Shown here: piece after piece, positions 24,405 to 35,800 of the stretch
Numbering within the stretch: position 1 is the first letter of the stretch
Layout of the letters: every line of letters begins with the position of its first letter
Assembly (NCBI GenBank): GCA_037043455.1
Contig: JAWPHD010001140.1
Location: 124,001-188,000, forward strand
DNA: 64,000 nt
Direction of reading: 5' to 3'
Origin: Cyrtodaria siliqua
Taxonomy: Eukaryota; Mollusca; Bivalvia; Adapedonta; Hiatellidae
The notes under the pieces: generated by a model
Seen by the model: only the letters and a program-made list of their open reading frames with translations
The model's database searches: none
What the model was told of the DNA's origin: nothing
Made by a program: the position numbers and the translations under genes

Positions 24405-25875
24405 GTTTGTAAAAGTAGTTTATCATACTTGCTAACCGAATGTTTATGTTTTAACTATGCCGTTTCCATAACCGCCAGCATCTTCAATGAACTTGCATAA
24501 TGATGACGCTTGAGCCTTTTATGTAAAACTTCTAGCACATGTTAGGTCCATCTTCAATGCTTTTTTGCGTATTTCAGATCATTAATAAAAAAATTGTATA
24601 GTTTTAAAAACACTGAGTTTATTTTCATGGCATATACTTTATTACATTAATAAAGTTAAGTTCAAATATACTCGTTTCTGTAAAACAGAAAAGCAAAAAA
24701 CCCCAAAAAACAACAACAAAAAAATAAATATGATATAACAAAAGCCAAATAAAAGAAAGATAACATCAATAGCTTCAGAAATAAGTTGTTTACTATATGT
24801 ATTTTCTATTTGTAAACTATTGTTTCATAAGGCATGTTAACCCAAGTAGTCCTGGCTAGAGACCCCCTCCTTCTTCTGGAGGAATTCTGTAGTATATTTT
24901 TCTGAAAGTTCATACGAAAAACGTCAAAATGAGACTTGTCCGCCATCGGAGCTTGGGTGCGTTTTTGTGTTACGCACGTTACATTGACGTTACCATAATA
25001 ATTCTAAAACACATTCAGCAAAGTTTAACATGAGTAAAAAAAACACGTATGAACAGCAAATACTATCTATAGTCATGTTATTTGCGATTTTTTTTAATTT
25101 AGACAACTTTTACAACATCATGAAAATATGAAAATATTCTATAGTTTACGTTACACCCGGTTCGTTACCAACATATCATAAATACGGTAAAAAGTTACCA
25201 AAAGACGTCACCCTATCTTGGGGAAATTTTGAAGGATATTTCTTTCTGAAAGGTTATGGCATTAGCTAAAAAATATAGTATGTTTGCCAAATGAGAGTGG
25301 TGCCATAAGGGCGCGACCTTCATTCGAAATACGTTACCATTATCGTGTTTTGAAAATATAATACTAAAAAAATATTAACATGTAATGTTTACATACAGCA
25401 AAATGGTATGTATATATTCTATTATGTTTGACCTACTTCCCAAAGCACCTTGAATCGACGTTGTGACGGACAAATACGTCCCTAGATATATCAAATAGTT
25501 CGAGTGCAAGAGGCGTGGGGAACTCTAACTTCCTGTTGTCAGGCCGGATAACAAAGACCCATTGTGATTTGAAGTGTTTCATTAGTAATCATGACAATAC
25601 GACACAATTTATTAATCTCCTTTCCAACAAGTGGAAAACAAATATGCACCAAACCTCGTGAATCTACTATGTCTGGAAAAAATGTCCTCGGCTTACCATT
25701 GCAGATGACATATTTGTCATCGATAATTATTCGGAAGATATGTTTTCATCATAGGAGGAACCAGCCATCAGAATAATTATATCACTGTCAATCCTCACTA
25801 ACATAAGAAACAATCGTGGTACGTTCTCCTGACACAGACTTACTGATCTCATATGAAAAAGATGCGAAGTTTGCA
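24405..25875. other. Intron or intergenic DNA
   Basis: No supportable exon. It contains a possible old element around 24850-25380 with repeated ACGTTACCAT-type motifs, but boundaries could not be fixed. Confidence 0.3.
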
Positions 25876-25878
25876 AAA

Positions 25879-26335
25879 CAAACTCGTGCAAACCTCGCGA
25901 TTTTATCGCGTTTTCATTTTGAAGAGATCGCGAGAATACAAAATAAATCTCGCATTCTCGCCGTATTCTACAATGAAAAAAAAGCGAGAATTGCAAATCA
26001 AACTTCGTGCAAACCTCGCGATTTTATTTTTACGAGATCGAGAGAATAAGAAATATTCTCCCCGTTTTCGCCTTCTAGTACATTGCAGAAAAAAACGCGA
26101 GGTCTGCTAATTCAAACTTCGCGTAATTCTCGCGACGTTTTTTATTGTAGAAGAGAAAATCCGAGATTTATTTCGCAATCCCGCGATCTTGTGAACGTGA
26201 AATCAAGCTAAAATAGCGAGCTTATGTTAGCAATCCTCGCATTTTTTTCATTGTAGAATACGGCGAGAATGCGAGACTTATTACGCATTCTCGCAATCTC
26301 GCGAAATTTAAACGCGAGATCGCGATGGCCCTAAC
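25879..26335. repeat. CTCGCGA-rich inverted and direct repeat element
   Basis: An inverted pair carries ATTCTCGCCGTATTCTACAA followed by TGAAAAAAAAGCGAG: + orientation at 25954-25988, complementary at 26236-26270. The arms extend outward to about 25927 and 26305. On the left, a block with CGTGCAAACCTCGCGATTTT also repeats directly at about 25885 and 26009. This looks like a non-autonomous fold-back element rich in CGCGAG palindromes. Open frames across it are by-products. Confidence 0.7.
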
Positions 26336-26709
26336 AGGATTCCGTAAGGATGCGATAATGAGTGGGAAGATATGGAAGCCAACAATTGACTAATATTGAT
26401 TTTGAAGTAAGTGACGATGCATAGAGGAATTATGAGCTCACCTGATGTAATATATTTCCATGAAATTGCATGCTAACTCATAGAGATAACATTTTGCAGA
26501 TAATTTGCCGTTTTTCTTTGAATCTGGCAACGTAAAAAAATGCGAAAGTGTCTTGTAAATTACATGCAAACTTAATTTCGTTTAATATTTGCCTAAGCCT
26601 TAACAGTATATAAAGGAAAATGAGCATACACATCCATGTTTGTTTTCAATACTTAGATGCTCAATTTTCTAGATTTCTGGTAATACACGGAAAATAGTAA
26701 ATTATTTTG

Positions 26710-27302
26710 AAAAACACACAGTTTAACGGACAATACAAGAACCAAACATTGTTCACATCATGGATTCGTATGTCTGTAACAATCTATAAGGTTTTAAATA
26801 ATTTTCGGATATAAAATAATTAATAATATTCTTAATTTTTTAAGCGAAACACCTTTATTCAACAAGGTAAGGTAAATTACGATAACGTAGGCTTAATAAC
26901 ACAGGTATCCAAGGTATGATCATCAAGTGAAAATACATTTTGTATTTTAACAAGCATAAATACTGTTCAAACGTTGCTACAATCAGTGATGTCTAAAGGA
27001 ATGTTGCAACCAATCTTCAATAGTTTATTGGTTGATTTTTTTAAAAAAAAAATTGACATGCGAAAATAGAAAATGATTAAAAAACACACAATGTAACGGA
27101 CAACAACCAAACATTAGTAAAATCATGGACACGCATGTCTGTGATATCTGTAATGTAACATCATTAATGTTCTTAATGTCTCACGTCAAAAACCTTAATT
27201 TAACACGGTAACCTAAATTACGGGAAAGTAGGATTAATACCGCAGGTATCCAATGAATAGAAAGTAAGTGAAAGGAACGTTTGTATTATAAAAACGCATT
27301 AA
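26710..27302. repeat. Diverged direct duplication, ~250-bp units
   Basis: Unit 1 at about 26710-26960 and unit 2 at about 27080-27302 share, in order, AAAACACACA, TAACGGACAA, ACCAAACATT, CATGTCTGT or TATGTCTGT, a GGTAA..TAAATTACG block, AACACAGGTATCCAA or ACCGCAGGTATCCAA, and AAGTGAAA. It is an old tandem duplication without coding capacity. Confidence 0.65.
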
Positions 27303-27304
27303 TA

Positions 27305-28085
27305 ATGAAGAAAGTACAAACTCTTTCTTCTATACCTTTTTAGTGCAGCACAATTAATTAATTGTTTATAGGTAACGTATTCTCGACACTTTAACACAAT
27401 AACGACCCCTCGCTCAGATGGCAGACAAGTTGCAAAAGATTACATACATTATGAGCTTTCAGAACAATACTGTCTACAGATAATAGCGAGGGTTCATCTT
27501 ATTTGCTTTAACATAACGTATAGGCATAGGCATGTTGGCGTTTAAATGATGTTATATAATGGTTGGTGAAAGTCCTTTAAATGAATGCAAAGCATTAAAT
27601 CATTTACTTTAGAATACCCGCGGAAATATACCATGCTCTAACGTAAATTTAATGGAAGTTGGAGAACGGTAAACTTTATTTAATACGTCTGAGCTCGTTG
27701 TTTATTTAAAAATCTCGATGGGCTACCCCGTCTCGGTGTTTAAATGAGATCAGACATTGTCTATTACAAGTCTTATCGGTTAACGAACGTGACATCATGA
27801 GGTTTTGAGAGGACATTAATGCATCCTCAATAACTAATCCGCAAGGAGTACTTTAATAAACCATGTCACATCAATGAAGTCGGCATAAGTTCTTGTAAAG
27901 ATATACAGGAACGTTTGTGATTTTCTCTCAGATTTGGAATCACACAATGGGATGCACAATCCTAATTCTATTTAAAACTTCAGGTTTTGTAAATATGTAT
28001 CATTACAAATGCATGCGTGTTTGGTTTATATCTAGTTAAACAAAGAGAAACTTTAAATTCCATGCTATATGAAGCAAAAGTTCGA
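27305..28085. other. Non-coding, nothing supportable
   Basis: No exon or repeat with clear boundaries was found. Confidence 0.3.
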
Positions 28086-28089
28086 AGGG

Positions 28090-28260
28090 AGGAATAAAAA
28101 ATTGTTCATGGGTATCCGGTGAAGATCGGGAATTCCAACACGAAGTATACTTGTTTTTATTGGAACCGAGGCTCCGCCAATGATCCGATTAAATAAATTA
28201 TACAGAGGGTTAGCATTTCCCTATCTGAGCAGGATACCCATGATTGATTATTTTTCATGA
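28090..28260. mobile_element. Small MITE with ~28-bp imperfect inverted termini
   Basis: AATAAAAAATTGTTCATGGGTATCC at 28093-28117 is mirrored by GGATACCCATGATTGATTAT at 28231-28250 and onward to about 28259. The body is about 110 bp and non-coding. Confidence 0.6.
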
Positions 28261-29607
28261 AAATCATTTACATTCTGCGCATTGACGTTGTCAACTACTA
28301 AAGTTTTGCATTTTTATTTACACAATGAAGTCATACGACTGTCATTGTTCATATCAGCGCGCTACTTTTATCTTCCCCATGTGTAAGGTCAGACTTTCCA
28401 TCACCCAAGTGAAACGCGAATAACCTTATCCGGTTTGCAAGAACATTCAATCTCTAGATTAAGCCAGTCAATAGTTGAACAATAAAAAAGGAATACTAGC
28501 ACCTAATTATGACAAATCGAAAAGACATCCGCCTTATACAATACAGTGGTACATTCTCAAATACCTTTGGTTTCTTACTTAAATTTCGAACAGGTGGTTC
28601 CAGTACTCCATCATATAAGGTTCTGAGTATTGTTTAATCACCCTTAGGACATGTTGCCTGCTTTTTAATTTAGTATTTTGACTGTTACCTGTGATACGCA
28701 GGCTTCATAACTTCTGCTCCCAGATAAATTCAATTTTGTTTATTTCGCCCGTTGTTTTCTCGTTCAGGGCAACGCGTTTTGTTAGAAACTGGGATCACTC
28801 GTCGCTGGCCATGGAATGGTGTGAAAATACCTCATTGAAGGTTCCATGTTCACCGTCATATGCATACTATCTATCGCGAACGGTAGCAAGCACTTTTCAC
28901 TACCGTTCATGAACAGTTTCAATCAAACCGAGACTGCAATACATTTTGTATTTACTGTGTTCGACGATTTCCAAATTTTTCCTTTCATACCTTTTTATGA
29001 TAAGTTTGAGAAAACACGGATATTACAGATATAACATAAGATGGTTAAATGCAAAAGAGTAATACACTTTGGTAATAGTTGGGAGAAAAATGATCTCCTA
29101 GGTAGTCCTGATTTATCATCTAACTAAAGATGTGTTTCGTATACACAGATATGGGAGAGTTAATCATCTATTTGTTTGTAAATATATGACAAAATAAATA
29201 TAAGTGAATAGAAATACATAACTAAACAAAAACAAATCTTATTATATTATTATTAGTATTAGTATTTCTAGTAGTAGTATAGAAATCAATCGACCCAGCC
29301 GCTAGCAGATTAGAAATGTCTTTTGTAAATTTTTGAATGTCAGAATAACGATATATATGATTGTATACTGCTATAAATAATAGATAGAGTCTGAGACGGA
29401 CTCTATATTTTTTGTAGCATGTTGTCCTTAGTAACACTGTGACGTCATAGTGACCGTACTCTAAGTTCCACTATCTGGTAGTTGTAGTACGGTATAGCCA
29501 CGCCCCTTTAGTTACCCTAAATTAAACGATGTAATTCTCTGCATTCATCAAAGGAAATGCAACGACCATGCTACAACCATGTATATTTGTAATTATGATT
29601 AACCTAG

Positions 29608-29895
29608 ACCCACCGATGTTTGTGAACACTCGCAACGCTGATGGATGCGAGCGATGTGTACACGGTATCCCTGGCAACACGATCACCATTGGCTGCAAAA
29701 CACCTGGCATCACGGAACAAGTAAGCGTGATCATCTCTGTCGGCCGGCTGAGGCAACGAGGAGTCCTAGTTGATGGAGTTTACACTATTAGACATTTTTG
29801 TAATGATAGAGACCACATGGAGGAAGTAAAGTGCGAAGTCTTCATCAAAGCCTTTGCGGAACCACTTGCAGTATTTTCGAAGCTGTACATACTGA
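29608..29895 (+). CDS. Ig exon A (cassette 1)
   Basis: Acceptor ATTAACCTAG, donor GTAAGC, phase 1-1. Encodes PPMFVNTRNADGCERCVHGI, then an Ig-like fold with B-strand cysteine in TITIGCKT and F-strand cysteine in EEVKCEVF. It is paralogous to 31870-32154, sharing NT.., C..C..GI.G.TITI.C and RDHM.EVKCEV. An extra CxxC pair precedes the B strand in both copies. Reading through upstream from an ATG at 29568 would give a short hydrophobic start (LQPCIFVIMIN), so an alternative first-exon reading is possible. The paralogue supports a splice acceptor here instead. Confidence 0.82.
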
Positions 29896-32800
29896 GTAAG
29901 CTGTTTTGAGACATTGTGTCCGTTTATATCGTGTTGAATTTAAGCGGTACCAGTGGCAATTTAATATATCAATGTTAAAAGTTATTCTGCCATATTCAAC
30001 ATGTTTACCAAATAATACATATTAATATGCATTTTTAAAAATATTTATTTATTCGTCACAAGCAATATTACATGTCAGCAATGAGATGCAAACTATTATA
30101 ATACTGGTATAAAAAATCGGTTACCGCTAAAACATACACATTTAGTTTGTAACGTGCTGTGTTGTGAAACTATTTGTTAACGTTTTCTTCCGTATTTCAA
30201 GCGACGTGCATTTCGTATTACAGTTTGTTTCTATTATAATACACTTTCTTAAATTAATAAGTATACACTATTTTAATTAAAATTCAAGAACTACCTACAA
30301 AACCAGAACTAAATATGAGAGGACTGAAACAGGGTCAACCGATCAATGTGTCCTGCACAAGTAACGATGGTCGTCCAGCTGGCAGTGTTTCCATGCATAT
30401 AGCTGGTACAACTGATACCTTGTATCCATTGGTTCAGACAAATACACGTGACAGTTCGAACACATACGCAAGCACCTTAGTACTGACGTCCATGAAGAGG
30501 GAATGGAACGGTAAAACAATTAAGTGTTGTGTTTCCCATGAGACGTTAGTTGATAATGAATGCTCGAATGAGATGACGATAGACTACAAATGTGAGTATG
30601 TATTATGTTATCCATGACAGGTGAATTAATATCTGTTAATATTATTCAAAATAATGAACCTAGTTGGTTAAATAATTTATCAAAATGTGTCTGCATATGT
30701 GTTTGTTTATGTTTTATATACATTCAAACAAAGCGAAAACGTTGCATTTTCCGTTTTTTTTTAACTTTGACAATTCAGAATGCTATCCATCAGCGCTGAC
30801 TTATATTGTTTGATAATGCCAGTCATCGGTGCTAATTTAGGCTTTCAGTTAACCATTTTAATACCGGAGACATACTTAATGTAAGCTCAAGTACAGCTTA
30901 ATGAAATAAATTTATAATCACCAACTTTACAATGTATTGCAGTCATTAATCGCCCATCCGACTGAAGATTTAAAATACATATTTCGCTTTATTACTTTGA
31001 CATACAGTTCCACCAGAAGCTGTTACCATACAGTCGTCTCAGCCAATCAATGAAGGCCGACCATTCCATTTTTTGAATGTAACGTGTGTCATCACAAATG
31101 CCAATCCAGCTTGTTCCGCAGAATTGTATTTTAAAGACAATGTGACCCTAAACGCAATAAATAACACTCAGACAACGCCTGGCCAAGGATACACCACAAC
31201 ATATGTCGCAGTTCTGAATGTATCCAATGAGGATATTGGAGAGAATATAGAATGTAGAGCCAGTTGTCAAGAGTTTTACGAGAAGGAATCTAAGCTGATC
31301 ACTGTACCATGTAATAATTGCTATTTTATCAATTAATTGATTAATTATAGTGTATATTCAGATTGGTAATAAGTATACAATAGGCAATCACCATACACAA
31401 GTAATTTCAAGGTTAAGAAAACAATACACGACATTGTTACATTCAAATGTCTGTGAAAGCGTTACCGTTTAAATTTCTGCTTAAAACAAAACTATATGCT
31501 GTTTTCTCTCTGAAGTGACATTATTATGATTTACATGTTGGCTGTTTAGAAACTTAATTTTCATTCTGATATTTTCAGTTTGACTTTCTAACTTGACATT
31601 TGTTATGTGGTATTACATTAGCATTTTACACTGTACACAGTATTATTATAATGAAGTTGTCTATGTATTAGAGATACACATACTAAAAACGAATCACACT
31701 TGCATTTAGAATTAAGCTGGCTGCATCTGAAACAATAAGCAGGACTGTATATTGCAATAGCAAACTACAACATATGCTAGATGTGTTTTAATATAACATG
31801 TTTTATTAAATACTGGTTCGAATGTATTGCAAGGAACAATGTCATAATCGTATGTACATATATGTTCAGCCCCAATCAGTAAACCGATATTTGTCAACAC
31901 GAGTGACTTTGATGACTGTCATCAATGTTTATACGGAATCAGTGGTACTACGATCACCATCAGGTGCAATACAACTGGCGGCTCGGAACCGGTAAATGTG
32001 GACATATATTATGCGGGCGGATCCTTTACTGGAAGGTCATATAGGATCAGGCGGCGACTGAATGAGAGAGACCATATGAAGGAAGTTAAGTGCGAAGTCT
32101 CCAACCATGCCTTAACTACACCACTCGTTGTTATATCGAAAATATACGTAATGCGTAAGTTTAATTTGAAGTCAGAAGTTTGCTTATGTCCATTCAGAAG
32201 GTAAATGTTTGAAAGATTTCGCTGTTATATACCCAGTAACCGCGTTCGGCTCTGTCGAGAGACTTAGATGGAGGGGGAATGGAGTTCATTTGAATTAAGT
32301 AATGTGTAAAGTCTCTAACAAACACTTTGTGGCACCACTTGTTGCTTGATCAACACTTTACTTAATGCGTCATTAACATACACCGTTCATACATACATTA
32401 ATACATACAGTTTGTACACATGTACGTGTTTTGATGCCACATTCTCTAATGTTAAGTCACGTTTAAATTGGATGTATTCATTTAACCACTAATACAACAT
32501 ATAAGATGATTCCAAAAACGAATATAACGTTTTTATTTGTTTAAGGGAGACCGTCAATGCCAGAACTTCTTATGAAAGATTTGAAAGAAGATCAGCCAAT
32601 CAACGTGTCGTGTACCAGTCAGGGTGGTCGTCCAGCTGCCAATCTTACAATGTTAATATCTGGTACAAGTTTTAATAAGTCTTCATTGATCCAGAGTATC
32701 GAGACAGATACTTTTGGCAGTACGAAGAAGAGCTTTACAAGCACTTCAGTATTGAGTTCCATCGATCGAAAATGGAACGGAAAACATATAAAGTGTTGTG

Positions 32801-35800
32801 TTTCCCATGAGACGTTAATAAGAATGGAATGCTCGAAGGAAGCTTCAATAGATTACAAATGTAAGTACACTTTTTTTAATATATAATGGTCAGCTTTAAG
32901 ACCTTATTTGTTTATTTGATGAACTGTTATACTTTCTCACTTAGTTATTGGTTATTTGTTATCATGATAATCAAATTATATTATTGAATACAATATGTTT
33001 GAATATGTTTCCATTTCGTTGATATATGATGATATCGTACATTATTATATATATTAGCGGTTAGTATGTGTTTGAATGTGTTATCAAGCGGTACTTTCTT
33101 TTGAAAACAAGTAGTAGAAAGGTATAAAACAAATACATACTATTTTATCAGTGTTAAGAAACAGCCCATATTTGCGTACAATATCTGTTAATGAAACATA
33201 ATTAAACATAAACATTAATTAAATAACTAAGAATGATAATTTTATTGATATAAACATTGATACATATAAAAGCATCGACTGATTTGCAAGTTTGAAGCCT
33301 GATTGTTCTGCATTATGTTAATTCACAGTTCCACCAGCATCTGTTAAAATACAGCGTCCTCAGCCAATCAAGGTAGAGCGGCCTTATTATCTGGTGAACG
33401 TCACGTGTGTCATTACTAACGCCAATCCCGCGTGTCCGTCAGAGTGGAGTTTTCAGGATACGGAGGTACCAAATAACATAGAGCATACAGAGATCACAGA
33501 CGACAACGGTCACACCACGACAAATGTTGCCTTTCTAAATGTGTCAAAGAAGGACAGTGGAAAGACGTTAGTATGTAGGGCCAGATGTCTGGAGTTTGAC
33601 GTGGAGAAGAATGATAGCTATCTCCTACTCATACCATGTAATACTCAATATTCTATTAAATCATACATTTTATCTGACTCCTAGATGTAGTATACACACG
33701 TTTGTAAGCATTAGGCATTGGGAACACATCATACATGCGTCACACATATGATGAATATTGTTGTAAATATTTTACGTAGACGTATTTCCTATTTTAAAAT
33801 AAATGAAATAACTGTTTCTGTCGAGGCGCGAATTTTCCATCAACTATCACATGTGATATATACGCTTTAACATAATCTGGTACTTTTAATATATGTGGTC
33901 ATATACCACTATCCTAGACACACTTAAAAAAGTGAAAATAATTGGGGTTTTGTAATGCTTTCACCTACTTTCGGTTTGATGAAGGTGCTGACCGTCGGGC
34001 TCGCAGCAAATAAATGTGAATTTCTGACAATTTACTATACCTGCAATTTTCTCAATAAAATAGCCCAGATGCAAGAACAAATACAGTTTTATTTTTTTTT
34101 TATCAAATACACATATTATTTTGACATTTTATGTACACCAGTTATGATTAAGGCAATTCTACCCAATCAGAAAATAGGTCTTTCGAAAAAGATATACCCT
34201 AATACACCCTATACTTTTTTCAGTCAATCAGCAGTCCCAAAACAATAGTGGTATGTGACCTAAATAGACATTCAAACCTAACTGAAGTTTGTTTTTCTGG
34301 CTAAATTGTTTCATACATTCATTCTGAGGAAAATGGTGTCTTTTGTTTTTAGAAAAAAATGCTTTTTTACAAAATATAAGAGCTTTAAAGGGCTTTGGCT
34401 GATGTCAAATTCATGCGATTTTTACGTGTAAATCCAGAATCTTCAAAATGCCATATCTCGACAACCGTTCCAATCTTTTGTTTCAAATAACTTGATTTTG
34501 AATTGATTTCAAGAACAAATACAGTTTTATTTTTTTTTTATCAAAAACACATATTATTTTGACATTTTATGTACACCAGTTATGATTAAGGCAATACTAC
34601 CCAATCAGAAAATAGCTCTTTCGAAAAAGATATACCCTAATACACCCTATACTTTTTTCAGCCAATCAGCAGCCCCAAAACAATAGTGGTATGTGACCAT
34701 GTCCGCAGGTGGTGCAAGTAGAGATATGCCTTCTCGTTATACAGTATTTTCCACTCGAGATTGTGTTTGTCCTTATTTTTCAATCGATGTAAACTATTTG
34801 TTTTGTTATTTTTACGGCGATCCATCGGATAATCACAGTTTGACGTCCGTTTTTCGGATAAGACCGTTAAATCGGTCCGTTATGAAATGGATATCGCCTT
34901 CTAGAAAGTAAACACAGTGTTTTTCAAGGTATGTACAAGGTTTTATGTTTATTTTTACCAAACTGTTTCCATTTTCAAAGAAACTTCACGTGTGTCCACG
35001 GCAAAATATGTTTAGATCTTACCTGCAACATTGATATATGCTATTTGTCTGTGTTCTGCTCACATTTAGGCAAGGAGATGTGCACAGTGGTGATTTATGG
35101 TCGCGAAAACTAGTGGTGTTTTATGATATTTGTCATCGTTTCGAATATGATCTTGTTTTATGACCAGCACAAACGAGTACTTGAATGCAAATATAGGCTT
35201 GATAATTCATTTACGCACGTATGCAAATATAGGCTTGATAATTCATTTACACTAATTTAGTATTTGTGTATGTCCGTCGCCGATCGGAAAAGTCGCTAAG
35301 ACGTCCGTTTTTAATGGTCCGTTAAGGATCATTTCAGGTTCTGTTACGTGTACAATCAACTGGTGCATTCTGTATGTGTGCATAATCGATTATTTAGCCT
35401 CGCTGTATTGCACTGGGAATTCTCATCCGAAAGACTTTATGTAGTTTTGCTTGTTTCGTGAGGAGAATATTCACATTTTTGTCATTGTGTCATACCGTTC
35501 GGATGTTAATTTTTGTGTTCGATAAATAACTTTAGAACCAGTTGAATGATTCCAATTAACTTTAAAAGAGAAGTTCATATGGATTAGAAAATATGTCTAG
35601 TACAATTTCCAGGTCCGTACTTTCAATGTTAACGTCAACTTTGGGGTAATAGGTCACATATGAAGTTTCAAATATCTGACGGTTTTTAAAGTGAGAAGGT
35701 GAGTATATTGCTTGCGAAATGTCTGTGGTTCTTATATGAGGCATCAAATATCTGACGGTTTTTAAAGTGAGAAGGTGAGTATATTGCTTGCGAAATGTCT

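Noticed and set aside
25591..26110. Series of overlapping open frames
   Set aside because: Most lie in the CTCGCGA repeat element; no domains, and frames are mirrored on both strands by the inverted repeat.
28846..28882. Signal-peptide exon MFTVICILSIAN for the Ig receptor
   Set aside because: The phase would fit, but the donor (GTAGCA) is weak and the leader is very short; mentioned only as a candidate.
34693..35113. Coding exons in the intron before the transmembrane exon
   Set aside because: These frames fall in the inverted arm of a mobile element and do not join neighbouring exons in phase.
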